The notes: generated from the sequence alone by a model not told the origin. Shown: positions 26,601 through 41,600, counted from the stretch's first letter. The stretch: 42,923 nucleotides of DNA from Saccoglossus kowalevskii (GCF_000003605.2 NW_003151754.1:418413-461335), one strand, 5' to 3'. A program made the numbers and translations.

Positions 26601-29600
26601 TTTCGATCAAGATCCACGGTTGAAAATCGAATGGAAAATTATGTTTATTTGATACGAAATTAACAAAGAAATTTTCGGAAAATACTAAATAATAATGTGC
26701 AAAATGTTAAAATATTGCGGGGGAATGATTATGGCGTACAATGGGTTAAGGTGGCGGTTGGCACTATGATGAAATAACTGATATCTTCGGGGGCGGAGCT
26801 ACGTCATAAGGCGTTCCATGTTGATGAGATGCACACCGCTGTATCATATATTTCTATGGGCTCTGCTTGAGCAGGTGTGGAACGCTGGTAGAAGAGCCGG
26901 TCAAAAGAGCTTTGAGAAAACAGCACAAAATCAACTTTGAAGCAATTCTGGACAACCAAATTTATATATGTTGGACATGCAAGGGTAATCTTGTTACACT
27001 GTTCAGGGGAGTCTCAACAACCATCCCAAAGTACCATTTTCTGAAAGTTTTCGGCCTTTGTTTTCACCGTGATGGTTGCCAGGCAGTGAAAATGCCAGAA
27101 TGTACGCCCGAGAATAACAACATTACAAAAAGATTGATTATGTTAGTAATCGTGAGCAGTCGTTGATGGCATACTGTCTAAATTTAGTTGTATTGTATGC
27201 ATGTATTCACACAACATTTATTAGAACACACTACAAAGAAATGGGCATTATGATTATTCTCAAATACATGTACAGCATATTCACTACGTTCAATTACCTA
27301 CCATAGACTCCGGTCAGTCAAAATGACTATTTTGAACTGTAGGCATTTATCAGCAATTCTGCCGGTGACGGAGAGATAGAATCTAGGTCAGGGGAAGCCC
27401 CATGACCTCAAGATTCTTTTAACCCTTACGTCACGAACCCAGGTGACCGAGGCCACATGGCAGCGCCATAGGTAGCCGTCAATCACTCTTAATTTTTCTC
27501 CGCCTCGTCGGGGAATGATTCTGAGCAGCTCTGCCTGGCTCTGTTGCTTTTCCTGTCCGGGTTTCTAGCGTGGGTCGTTGCCGCAGCCACGGCATCCGAC
27601 ATTCTAGCTGGTAGGATTTTTTTCTTGTCTTTTTACCCTCGTGTCGTTTTCCCCTTTGTGTGTTATGCTTTTCCACAACAAAGAAATTATAACCCGGCGC
27701 CACTACGTAACCACATGTTGGTTTTCATGGCGGCACCTTTTACAACTGTAATTCGTTTCCCTCATGCATGTCGTCTTTTATTTACAATGTATTTAGCAAT
27801 ATATAGATGTAATGACAGCACCAGGGCTCGCTGCCATTTTCTTTCCGGTCTCCTCGTGTTTCGAGTCGACTGTGCAGTGGTTATATTCAGAATTTACCAG
27901 CATAGAACCCACATACGAGATACTTTGTCGTAGCTACGTGCGGGGTTCGGAGTTTTTACGTGAAGGTGTGTGTTTTTTCACTGGAGTTCTGAGGCCTGAG
28001 ATTTTCTTTCAGAGCCATCAAAGTCGCTGAGACTGTCCGCGTCACAGCAAGGTCGCGCGTCCAGTAAACAAATCGATTGGAGCTTGAGGTACCGATATTT
28101 TTCTCGGTCTCCCCCGCTGATCGGAGGGCATCCTCACAGTCTGTTTTTTCAGGCGGTGTTTTTACCCGATTTTACCGGCTGCAGCGAGGCTGTGCCCCTG
28201 GAGGCTTTCCTCCTAAGGGGCCCGTTGCAGGTCTCTTTGTGGACGCTTCCTCACACGATGCCGGGTTTGCCTCCGAGTTGAGGGCTTTGGTCAAAGGACT
28301 GTTGGGGCAATTGCGTCCCTGGCAGGCCGGATAGATCAGACGCAGTCGGCTTTCAGGGCAGGGCACACTTTGACGCCCCCACTTTCAGCCAGCTAGGGTT
28401 CGTCATGCAGTAACAGTACAACGGTAATGAATTCATCCTTGTGTCCGGTCTCCGCTGTGGGTTTTGACTCCTTTCTTACCGACCCACGGGCGTCCCCAGA
28501 AGGAACCGACCCTGTCATGAGACGCACAGTCGAACACGCTCCCTCTCACATATTTAAAGTGAATGAGGACGCAGTTCGCTCGCGTCAGATACAGCCGGTA
28601 CTCCGGGCGGTCCCTCAGAATCTTCCATCTGTATGACTCGGTGAGCCACGCTTTTGGGGTGAGGCGGAGTATCATCGATCCCGGTGATACGATGTAGATA
28701 CCCCCACCCTTGATCCTAAAGCGACCACCTAAGGTTGCTTCAACGCTTATGGGATCACGGGTGTCGGGATCCAAAGCAACCCCATCGGCACGTCTCTCCC
28801 TGTCCGTCTGAGTGCGGAGTGGGGCGCAGAGCACTCAAACGGTGTTGATGGGCGGCGTTGGTCAGCCGCGGAGGATGTAATGGTCGGTGTGGTTTCGGGA
28901 TCAGACCCTATAGCGTGGGATGAGACCAAAACGCCCCCACGTGTTCACCAGAGTGATGAAACAGGTAGTGCTGCTGCTTCACCAGATGTCGGTACACCTC
29001 AATTCGTACCCAGACTACTGGTTACTAACAACCCGGGCAAGGGGTTAATAGCCAACTGCGTCAGGCTAACACAGGATTTACTTCACCAGTTGGACTCGTT
29101 AGTAAATCGACAAGTCCCACCTCGACCCAACGCGCAGTTGGTGTCCCTGGGCATGGAGTTTTGACACAGAGGTAAGCTTGGCTTATCGAGCTTGTTGCTT
29201 AGCGCTAAGCAGCCTAGCCGAATGCCTAGTCAGCGTTCCCTCAGTGTCCCTCTGGGAACTAATACAGATCATCGGAATGATGACCTCAGTTCAAAGGGTT
29301 GTTCCCCAGGCCGCACTATGCAGCCGCCCGGTATAACGCTTGTTATATGGGAACTAGATAGGCGGGTTACGTTCTCAGACCAAGTGAAGGAAGCCCTGCC
29401 CTGGTGGTCGTCACTGGCCAACCTCGGACAGGGGTGCCCCTTGGACCCGCTCGCCGCAGGTATGACTCTGGCAACAGATGCCTCTCCCAGGGTTGTGGAG
29501 TGCATCTATTGGACCAACAAGCCCAAGGATATGGCCCTGCATTAGTTTCGGGACTACCATATCAACCGGCTCGAACTGAGAGCAGTGTACTTAGCACTAC

Positions 29601-32600
29601 CATGCTTTCTACCCGTAGTTCGAGACCACAGAGTCCTGCTCCGCACAGACAACGCAGCGGTGGTCTCCTTCAAGAAGGAGTGGGGGACGCCTTCCCCATC
29701 GTTGTCAGTCCTGGTGGAGCAAATCCTCCTTTGGCTTTCGGGGACAGCACAGGCAAGGTAAAACACCACCCTTTTTTGGGTCTTAACTAGGGTGTTGAGT
29801 TTGTTTTCATCCCGGACTGGGAAAAGACTTTCATCATTTTTTCTGTTTGCTCGGAAAAACACGCCACCTATCAGTGTCTGACTCTGCCTACAGTTCAAAA
29901 TAGTCATTTTGACTGACCGGAGTCTATGGTGGGTAATTGAACATAGTGAATTTAGGCGAGAGTTCTTCGAACCCGCCTACTCCGGGTCCCCCCAAACCTC
30001 CCCACTCTGTCCGTCGCGTTGGTCTAAGTCCTCGAGGCGGAGAGAAAAGAACCAGAGTGATTGACGGCTACCTATGGCGCTGCCATGTGGCCTTGGTCAC
30101 GTGGGTTCGTGACGTAAGAGGTAAAAGAATCTTGAGGTTATGGGGCTTCCCCTGACCTAGATTCTATCTCTCCATCACCGGCAGAATCGCTGATTAATGC
30201 CTACAGTTCAAAATGGTCATTTTGACTGACCGGAGTCCATGGTGGGTATGAACTATGTGAATAGGCAGATTCGGAGAACCCTCGCCTAAGTCTGGGTAGT
30301 ACACCATTCAAATAAGAGACAGAACCAAAGTGCTTGTATGAATTGGTGTGTAGGCTAAAGCAGTACCATTCAAATCAATAACTGTGTTTGATTGTGTCAT
30401 CATTCATCATCTAGAAATGGTAAAATTTCTCAAAAACCTAATTTTCATTAATGGACGGCTACCGATCAAAACGTTTTCAGTGATATATTAAATGACACTT
30501 GGTCACTAGAAATCACAACTAATACGAAAATATGTTTCCAAGTCAACGTATTTCATGCTGTACAATACACAATGTTTCATGTTTTGCTAAACGCTGATTA
30601 CGAAAATGTTTAGATGATACAGTATAGATAGCTCCTCACCTCTGCCCCCAGTTGTAGATCGTTCATTTCAAACTATTGATTTTTAATATGTTTGACTATA
30701 TTTCAGAGCTACTCGACCTGCAGCCCCTGCCAGTGACTGCACTGGGAGACCCACAGATGGAATCCATGTATAAATTTACACATTTCAATCCAGTCCAGAC
30801 ACAGATCTTTCACACTGTGTATCACACAGATTACAATGTCTTACTGGGAGCCCCGACTGGATCGGGGAAGACCGTAGCCGCCGAGTTGGCGATGTTCAGA
30901 GTATTCCATCAATATCCTAAAAGCAAGGTAAGTTAATGTTATAGATTTCTCATGTTATCAATCAGATTAGTCTTCTATTACTGTAAAATCTGTATTAGAA
31001 GCCGCATCTCTAATACAAGTCGCACCCATTCTTTTTGAAGAATTGAGAACCAAACATTCCCCTATGTGTAGATGCTCTAATAGAAGCCGCATCCCCTCTG
31101 TTGTATTATAACATTTTAAACAAACCACAGCTTCTAATACAGATTTTATAGTACTTGTTTTTACTTTTTACGCAAATTAAATGTATGGTTTAAAAATTAG
31201 GGATATTTCATGATCAAAAGAAAGGTCACTTGCACAGACTCGGACTGTTGCTACAAGCTTGCTACAAGATGGCAGCGCTCGTAAAAGCTCAACTGGATTC
31301 TGTGACCATTTTGGAAAGTAACATTTATGTATATCATTGGAAAGTAACATTTATGTATATCATTGGAAAGCCATGTAATTCAATATTGCAGCTCAAATAT
31401 GAGTATTTGTGTTGTGACTCTATGTGACCACAGTTTTTCAATAATATTATTTATTTATTTATTTACCAGTGTGTGTATATAGCACCTTTAAAAGCATTGG
31501 TTCGTGAAAGAGTTCAAGACTGGAAATTGAGACTCGAGAGTAGACTCGGTAAAAAGTATGTTATGATTTATTCATTCTAATTTATATAATAATGATTTAA
31601 ATCATTACGAAAATCTGTCAAATAAATTTTGTTTTGGTTACAAAAATTTGAACAAATACGGCACATAACTCATTTTTAACTCGTGATTGTAGATTAGTGT
31701 CTAAGGTTGTACAGGAATATGATTTATTGAATCAAAAACGTCACAATAATGCACTGAAATATTACTGTCATGCGTGTTTGGTTTATTTTTAACAAATATT
31801 GGTGGCGTTCACTCTGATGTCAACCAAAAGGCATATGATCTTAGATAAACAATGAATTTTGACAAAAGTTGTTCACAGGATTGAAGCCAAATATAATTGT
31901 TTGTGTTTCTAGGGTTATTGAATTGACAGGTGATGTAACTCCTGATAGCCGAGCCATAGCAACCGCTGATATCATAGTAACAACACCTGAGAAGTGGGAT
32001 GGCATTAGTCGTAGTTGGCAAAATAGGAATTATGTCCAACAAGTCTCATTGCTGGTAATAGATGAAATTCATCTCTTAGGTGAGTCACCTGGAAATTGAG
32101 ATTGAACTGAAAGGCAGAACTGTCATCAGAAATGCTGCGTGTGTGTATTTTACCGTATCATTATTGTTTCTCTTCTCTTTGGGTTGGTCTTTACTTACAT
32201 CACATTATATGCTGTTCAAAACATAAACAGTACTTTATCGTTACAATAAAATCTGTGACAAAGAATGATACACACTTTTGACACTGTATCCGCAAAACTC
32301 TGACATCATTTTGAAGATGAGTGAAACACTTTTGACACATGTCCCCAGCAAAACTCTGACATCATTTTGAAGATAAGTGAAACACTTTTGACACATAGAT
32401 GAGTGAAACATTTTTGACACAGGAATTTTGCTAAATCATTTCCTTGAAATTACAAACCAAAAAAATTTATCATTTTTTTCATATTTTTTTCAAGATTTGT
32501 AAGCAATACGAAATTATGTCTATTCTGTCCCAAATCATCAAACAAATTATAGAAAAATACATAAAAATGTGCAACATGTAGGACAAAAATGTTGACAAGA

Positions 32601-35600
32601 TAAAATATAACATTCTATTCTGTTTCATTTAGGTGATGACAGAGGACCTGTATTGGAAGTTATTGTATCGAGAACTAATTTTATATCATCACATACAGAG
32701 AAAACACTGAGAGTGGTTGGTTTATCCACTGCACTAGCCAACGCCAGAGATCTTGCTGATTGGTTGAGTATATACCAGGTGAGTCTTATTGCATGTGTGT
32801 CCCATGCAACAAAGATGCACATAGCAACTGATATTAGATGACGAGGTGTATTGATATGCAAATTAAATACATGACTTGACAAAAGATAATTATATATCTT
32901 GGTGAAAAAAAGTACCAAATGTGTAGTTGATGATGAGTGAAAAACTTTTGACACTGTACCCTCAAAACTATGACATTTACTGCACAACAGTGTGCTCTCT
33001 AACAGAACAAATGTGGGGATTCTGAGTCGAAATAAAATCCTTCAAAATCAAGTTTAGTCAGCTTGTTGGCTCCTGAAGAGGAATATATTAAACTAAAAAA
33101 TTTAAATTGAATGTGACTTTGTGGGTGATTTGCGGCACAGACACAAATATTGAGGCCCCTGATTTCCTGATGTTAACAGATATTTTGTTTGTAGAATATC
33201 AATTTTATTTTACAAATTTTATGATTTTCTTTTGTGTCAATGATGCACCATCAAATCTCTATGCTTCAGTGTAGCATCGTATCGCCTTAGAGTTGCGCAC
33301 TGTTGTCCATCACTATATCCTCCTGTTTTTTTGTTACTTAATCCATAAAACCTTGATCATTTCATTTCATAGGTTGGTTTATTCAACTTCAGACCTTCAG
33401 TACGACCAGTTCCACTGGAAGTTCACATCTCTGGTTTCCCAGGGAAACACTACTGCCCTCGCATGGCAACGATGAACAAACCAACATACCAAGGTGAGTA
33501 AAACCAAGGTTGGATTTTTAAATAATAATAAACATATTTGATCTAATGAATATTCATTAGTTGTTCATACTCCAGGAAAGGTATGCATGAATATTCATAT
33601 GATCTGATGAATATGTCGCACCTCTCGTTTCTTTCCTCTGCTGTTGGTGTAGGGCCAGCTAGCTCTGGGACCCCACTGGTGAGAGTATACGATAGAATTT
33701 TATCTTCAGAGGCGATTCGTGGTGTCACGAGTCGGTATTCAAAAATGCTTTGATGGGTTGAGTGATGACTCAAAACAGATACAGGACAGCACAGGAAGCA
33801 ATAGGCTGACAACAAAATCTCAGTTACAAGTCAACATGAGCATTTAATAAATAAGGCAAAATATCAACAAAATGTGTTAAATTTCATACACAAACGTTGT
33901 ATAAAAATGCACAGCAAAACTCAGCTCATAGCTAGATACTATGCAGCAGTCAATAATAACTATGTTGGCAATATAATATAACAATATAACAACTATCCAA
34001 GTTCAATATCACCGTAAATGCACTTCAACAAGCCTTGCACTGCTATAAGTACATAGCACAGGTGACAATATAATAAGAAATACACACTAAAGATACACAA
34101 TAAATTGGCTATATTCAATAATATCAATGTAGGCAAGGTACACATAAATAGGCTATGTTCAGACTAGTAAACTTGCCACACTCGAATGAAATACAATTAC
34201 TTTTGTGTCAATAAATAAAGAAAATCACACTATTTAGAATAGCGTGCAACCTGTTGCCACTCACTCACACAAACGCATAGTCTTGCTACGTATAATGTCA
34301 GCTGGCTAAAAGTAGAATCGATGAACGCAAAAGGAAATTCGAGCGGCACAGAAATATATTAAGAGAAACCCAACTAAACACAAATGGGTAAAATTTCCTC
34401 AAATACTGTCACCACCTAACACAAGTGACCCCAAATATTAGTACAACGTCTAAATGCAAGCAATAAGAAACAACAAACTGACATTTGAGCTAACAAGACA
34501 CTGACGTCTCTCACGCGCATACACAGATACACACAGTGACAAATAAAAAAGGGGAAACAACCCAAGAAAAGTCTGAATAAACAGAAATAAGTGCACTGAT
34601 AAATAACTCACAAGTCAATGTTCACTATTCGGTCTTTAGCTGCTTTTCCACGTCAGAACACATAAACGGCGATTTCCTGGGGGATTTCTGTCACAGCGAG
34701 GCAAAACAACAATATACGGCACCACAGGAACAGCAAGATTTCACACACTAGACTTCATACACACGTACTTTACATACGTTGCGCTGTATTACAACCAAGT
34801 CCGACTCAATTTCCTACAAGCACTTGTCGCAAACAATACAAATCATGTACTGCGCAATGTTCGTGTCACGATAAGCCTGTCCAACACTCACTCTTCCCCA
34901 CAGCGTTTCCGTTGCTTCCTGTCCTTCGTTTTTGTTCCAGTTCCTCCGTCCTCGCGCTGTTTCTCCTGTTTCCTCCTTCTCGCGATGTTCGTTCCTTCAT
35001 TCTCGCGCTGTTCGTCCCTCTCGCTAAGTTCTGATCTAGCGTTGAAGCGTACTCAGCCCATTGCTATGCGCGAGTCACATCATTCATAACAACTTTGTAC
35101 AGATTCCACTGTTTCCTACGAGGTTCGCCATGATCACATGACAGTGTTCTAGAAGTAAACAACCGATGATGGGCGAGACCATTCATGAAAACGGGGGATG
35201 TCACTATCACACAAGGTTGAGCACAGCATACAAACTTACAAAAAATGTGGCAACAACTTACACAAATCTCACAACAAGGGACAGGAAGCGACTGTTGCCC
35301 CAAAGTTTACAAGAGAAAACTATGGGTGCGACAAATATTAATTATTTGCCACCACACCAGAAAATATACTCATGCATATTCATTATTTTCCACCACACCA
35401 GAAAATATATTCATGCATATTCGCATGATCTAATGAATATTTATTATTTGTTGTCACCCCAGCAAAGATACTCATGAATATTCATATGATCTAATGAATA
35501 TTCATTATTTGCCATCACTGTAGAAAATATACTCATGTATATTCATATGTTCTAATGAATATTCATTATTTGCCATCACTATAGAAAATATACTCATGTA

Positions 35601-38600
35601 TATTCATATGTTCTAATGAATATTCATTATTTGCCATCACTATAGAAAATATACTTATGTATATTCATATGTTCTAATGAATATTCATTATTTGCCAACA
35701 CTATAGAAAATATACTCATGTATATTCATATGTTCTAATGAATATTCATTATTTGCCATCACTATAGAAAATATACTCATGTATATTCATATGTTCTGAT
35801 GAATATTCATTATTTGCCATCACTATAGAAAATATACTCGTGTATATTCATATGTTCTAATGAATATTCATTATTTGTTATCACTGCTATTTTTAACTCC
35901 AATTTATTGAATATCATTTCTGATATTGTTTTCAGCTATTACAACACATTCACCAAAGAAACCAGTACTTATATTTGTATCATCTCGACGTCAGACAAGA
36001 CTGACAGCTTTAGATTTGATTGCATTCCTGGCTGCAGAAGATGATCCAAAACAGTGGCTTCACATGCCAGAACGAGAGGTGACTATACAGCACACAGCAC
36101 CATGCATGAGTCTGATTGTTTAAGGTCATGTGTGCTTGTTCTCAAACAGTCCTGATTGACAATTAGTTAGCATGTTAAACTGTCACAATGCAATTATGAT
36201 TTTGAGATGGTCACACAGCTCAGCTCTGTCATGTAGTTTAAATATTAAATATGGTTTCTATGGCAACTTGCTTTGAGCGTGTGAGAAAACATTCAGTGTT
36301 TGAAGCTGTCAAATCTAAATGTCATAATGGTGTTGTAAACTGTGTATAAATGGTTGTGCAGAATGACACATGGTTGCCATCTTTGACAGGGTTGGGAAAT
36401 CATATGTTGGTTATCTTGGAAAGGCATTGGGGCATAATATGGTGGCTGTCTTTGATAGGGATAGGGGCATAACTCCATGGTTATCTTTGAGAGGGATCAG
36501 GGCATCATGTAGTGGCTTTCTTTGACAGGGATCAGGGCATATCATGGAGGTTATCTTTGAAAGGGATCAGGGCATAACTTCGTGGTTATCTTTGAAAAGG
36601 ATTAGGGCATAACTCCATGGTTATCTTTGAGGAGGGATCAGGGCATAACTTGGTGGTTATCTTTGAGGGGGATCAGGGCATAACTTGGTGGTTATCTTTG
36701 AGGGGGATCAGGGCATAACTTGGTGGTTATCTTTGAGGGGGATCAGGGCATAATTTGGTGGTTATCTTTGAGGGGGATCAGGGCATAACTTGGTGGTTAT
36801 CTTTGAGGGGGATCAGGGCATAACTTGGTGGTTATCTTTGAGGGGGATCAGGGCATAATTTGGTGGTTATCTTTGAAGGGGATCAGGGCATAACTTGGTG
36901 GTTATCTTTGAGAGGGATCAGGGCATAACTTGGTGGTTATCTTTGAGAGGGATCAGGGCATAATTTGGTGGTTATCTTTGAAGGGGATCAGGGCATAACT
37001 TGGTGGTTTTCTTTGAGGGGGATCAGGGCATAACTTGGTGGTTATCTTTGAGAGGGATTAGGGCATAACTTGGTGGTTATCTTTGAGAGGGATCAGGGCA
37101 TAAGTTGGTGGTTATCTTTGAAGGGGATCAGGGCATAACTTGGTGGTTTTCTTTGAGGGGGATCAGGGCATAACTTAGTGGTTATCTTTGAGAGGGATCA
37201 GGGCATAACTTGGTGGTTATCTTTGAGGGGGATCAGGGCATAACTTGGTGGTTATCTTTGAGGGGGATCAGGGCATAACTTGGTGGTTATCTTTGAGGGG
37301 ATCAGGGCATAACTTGGTGGTTATCTTTGAGGGGACCAGGGCATAACTTGGTGGTTATCTTTGGGAGGGATCAGGGCATAACTTAGTGGCTATCTTTGAG
37401 AGGTACAAGGGCATAACATGGTGGTTATCTTTGAGAGGTACGAGGGCATAACTTGATTGTTATCTATGAGAGATACAAGAACGTAACTTGGTGGCTGTTT
37501 TTAGAATGAGGGATGATCGTCATATAGGGGCTATCTTTGAGAGAGCTGGAGAGTGTAGCAGTGACATGATAAATTTGACAAATAATTTTTCTTTTTTTTC
37601 ATAGATGGAGAATTTGATTGGTGGTATCCGTGACAATAATCTAAAACTTACCTTGGCATTTGGTATTGGTATCCACCATGCTGGCTTACATGAACGGGAC
37701 AGGAAGACAATAGAGGAACTGTTTGTCAACCAGAAAATACAGGTGAGGCTTGATTATTTTATTTTCAAAAAAAGAAATAAAAAAAAGTGTACTAATGCAT
37801 TTTTGGTCAACTGCTGTTTTCGATTTATCAGGATTTTTCTTGTCTGACTTAAAATTAAAAATTAAAAATGCAATGGTGATTGATTTGAGTGAACACACAA
37901 TGTTCTAAAGTTGATGACTTCATTCTATCCACAGATTCTGATAGCTACCAGTACACTAGCATGGGGTGTCAATTTCCCAGCTCACCTAGTTGTCGTTAAA
38001 GGAACAGAGTACTATGATGGGAAGAACAAGAGATATATGGATTTCCCTATTACAGGTCAGACTCTTATCAGACTTGTATTTCAAAAAAATTGTGTATTGT
38101 GAAGTTAATATATTTAAAAAATACATTTTTTGTAATATTCGCATTATTCAAAAATGCAAAACATGTTCATGTAATACATGTTTTGGAATAATTAACCAAA
38201 AAGACTAGTAAAAACACCCAAAAGACTAAAACTAATCAGTTCTTTCTCAATCTCCCTCAAAATTTTGTGATAATTTTTTTTCAAATGATGTCAGATTTTT
38301 GTTGTATATCACAGTACTTGCAAACCTCATCTTATAAAACTTTGGTAAATTTAATATTTGTTTTGTAGATGTTCTTCAGATGATGGGTCGTGCTGGACGA
38401 CCACAGTTTGATGACCAGGGTACCGCTGTCATATTGGTCCATGATATCAAGAAACATTTCTACAAGAAGTTCCTTTATGAGCCTTTCCCTGTTGAATCCA
38501 AGTAAGTGTTGTCTTGGTGATGATATTGAAAACTAAGGTCCTAATGAGTTCAAGAGTGAATCAAACTAAGGGTATATAATTCTCATGTTGTAATGTTTGA

Positions 38601-41600
38601 AGATCACATTCAAACCATACACTTAATGAGTGTTCTGGTAGTACATGATAATTTGCATGTTTCTATATTTAAATTAAAGCTGAGATTGTATCCAGTCGTG
38701 ACAACAGCGAAAAAAACCACCATTTCTTGTTTTTGATACATGTGTCTGTGTAATTGTGTCAACACATTTTGGGCTACACAAATTTATCTCCAAATATTAT
38801 GCATAGCATACTGCTCTTAATGTGTTAATTAAGCACCCTCAATAGAAACTCACTAAAATTTAAAAAAAACAAAACTTTGTGTCTAATATTTCTCAAGTGA
38901 GGAAATCATAGATATATGTATTTTACACAAATGTTTCACAACCAATATGTAAGACATTGCTATAATTTCCTATTCAAATTCATTTTATCGAGGACTACAG
39001 ATGTTGTATTTTTTCCCATGGAAAATAATAAAAATATTGACCAAAGTAACTTTTCTCAATAAATGTTCTATTTTTAGTTTACTTGAGGTACTAGCAGATC
39101 ATTTGAATGCTGAAATAGTTGCTGGTACAATCACATCAAAACAAGATGCAATGGATTATATTACATGGACTTATTTCTTTAGAAGATTAGTTCAGAATCC
39201 AAGGTAGCAATCTTTAATTGTTTTTATACATTTTAATCCTAAATCAACATTTGTCACCTTTTATGATGAAAACCGACATGATTTTTTACATTTTAAAATT
39301 GTATTTATTTGGACTGGAAGTGACAAGTTAAGGAAAATACATAAAAATAGCAGCAGGAAAGATTATGGCATAAAGATAAGACAATAGAAAACACAGGGAC
39401 AGGAAAATGTGTTTTTATTTATGAGTAAATATGTCTATTTGGCAACAAAAAAAAATTATAGAAAAATACAGACAAATGTGCATAACATTATGCAAAATTT
39501 TTGGTAGGAAATAAAATGCTTTCAAAGCAATATTCTGGAATTATTTGTAGTCACTTGCTGACTTCCTCTAGTAACCTAATGTATGCACATATGTAATTTT
39601 ATTTGTCAATAAGCTATTACCCTTTTCACCGACAGACTTTCTCGCCCAAATTTTTCAGCACTTTTTTCTCATATTCTTTAATATTTCTGGAAATGAACCC
39701 TAATTTTGGAGCCAACAAACAAAATTTGAGTCAATTTTCAATTTTTACTCAAAAAATGTAGTTATTTTTGTCTTAATCTTCTGAAGGAAAGTGCAGACTA
39801 TAAACGGGACTATTTTGTGAATTTGTGATGAAAAGAGGGATCTGATTGTAAAAAAGGTTTAGACTTGAAAACTGAATTATTCTGTCATACTATTCATATG
39901 TATGTAAGTTGCATACAAACCTCCATGAAATCATTAAGTATGCGCATATATAATTTTATTTACAACTTGCATTGAATATTATTGTCTTTCAGTTACTACG
40001 AATTAGAAGATGTTGAACATGACAGCATAAATAAATTTTTGTCTAATCTCGTTGAGAAAGCGCTGGTGGACTTGGAGTCCTCGTATTGTGTTGAAATCGA
40101 TGAGGTATGTACATGTTGTGGTGAAAGGGTCAAAGGTCATAGTCCTGTTTAGCAATTGATATTATAACACTATGTCACTACAATCAATTGGTAAGATACA
40201 CTTGTAGCAAAGTGTGAATTCATTTTTATCTCGGCTCATTGCTGCTGTGATATTTAAAATTATGGTCTTTGTAATTTTGACAGTGAAGAAGTGTGATGTG
40301 TTCACTGCCCATTCAAAATATCAAATGCTTTTAGTTATATATATTTCAGGGATTGATTCATTATTGACACTCACAAAATAAACTATGAAAACCATCACTT
40401 TATTTGTTTTTATTATGCTATATTTCTGCTGTGTTACAGGACAATCGTGGTATCCTACCCCAAACTCTAGGTCGTATTGCATCATATTACTATTTATATC
40501 ACAAATCTGTGCGGTTGTTCAAAGAAAAACTGACGTCAGATTGTTCAATACCAGAACTTATTTCAGTCTTAACAGTAAGTGCATTGTATTCTAGAATCAT
40601 GAACGTTCACAATGTATTTTCTATTGATTAAGTTTTCTGTGTTTTTTACCTGAATAAATTAATGAAAGATTTGAACTTTGTTTCACTTGTTAGAGGTAAC
40701 ATGACAGTTTAACTTTTTGATTAATGAGAATCATCTTCAGAAATGTTTGTTGCTTAGCAACTCTGTTGAGGTATACCTAATTAACTGCTTAATTAGCCAA
40801 CACGCAACACCCTCCCCAGTTTTAAAGAAGAACCTGTCGATTTCTCAGGATTGCACAACGGTATCATGGGACGATCTTGTTATGTTGTTCGCACTTTTAA
40901 TTTGTGTTTTGTTTGCCACTGTAATTTTAATCTACCGTTAAAATCATATTATAAACCACATACCTAATAGTAACCGCACCCCCGATTTTGGCTTCAGTGT
41001 TAAGGAGTTGAACAAAAATTGAAAACATGAAAAATACTTATTACTAACCGCACCCCCAATTCAACAAGACCGTGACTGACTTTGTTTCAACCAGCTGGTA
41101 CATTGTTCCTAATCCTATTCATTTGTTCCGACAACGTGCCTAAAAATATTCACACCTCTTTATTGTTCAGTAGTGTTAGGATGTCAAACACACAGTGAAA
41201 CTGCTTTCGTTCTTGGACAACTTTTGTCAGTACTCCTTATGAATACGTCCGTGTGTCGCAAGTTTTCGACAATGAGCTGTTATCACCGAAAAGCTGTTAA
41301 ATTCTTTTTCAATGCTCTGTTTATCTTTCGAAAACAACTAATTTCTTGATTTAAAAAAAAAGTCATGTCGTTTTCCCATGAGTTTTTTTGTGTGCGTTAT
41401 TATAATCACTACTGAGTAATAATCAACAATTTCAACACTTATTAACACTTAAGTTATTCACTTGTGAGCTGAAGCATGGCCGGATTGCGATACCGTACTT
41501 TTTTTAGTGCCGTACCATGATCATTTTCTACTAAGCAATACATTAATGTTTGTTTCTATTTGATACTCCTGTCAGAATATACTTTCCGTTACAAAGAAAA

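Noticed and set aside
26867..27166. 99-codon open frame as a gene
   Set aside because: It lies in dispersed repeat R1 and the other copy does not preserve it; no known domain.
27544..28370. Gag-like ORFs of the DIRS-like element
   Set aside because: Open frames exist but I see no zinc knuckle or other gag motif, so no product is assigned.
28433..28834. 133-codon minus-strand frame inside the DIRS-like region
   Set aside because: Long open frames arise by chance in GC-rich sequence; the element's recognisable coding remnants are on the plus strand.
33614..35333. Complete LTR retrotransposon
   Set aside because: No gag-pol frames, no second LTR and no internal region are visible; only a solo-LTR or non-autonomous element is supported.
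39200..39210. Exon 30 donor GTAGCA as an error or alternative boundary
   Set aside because: It is weak but gives the only phase that joins to exon 31 as NPSYY, matching the family.
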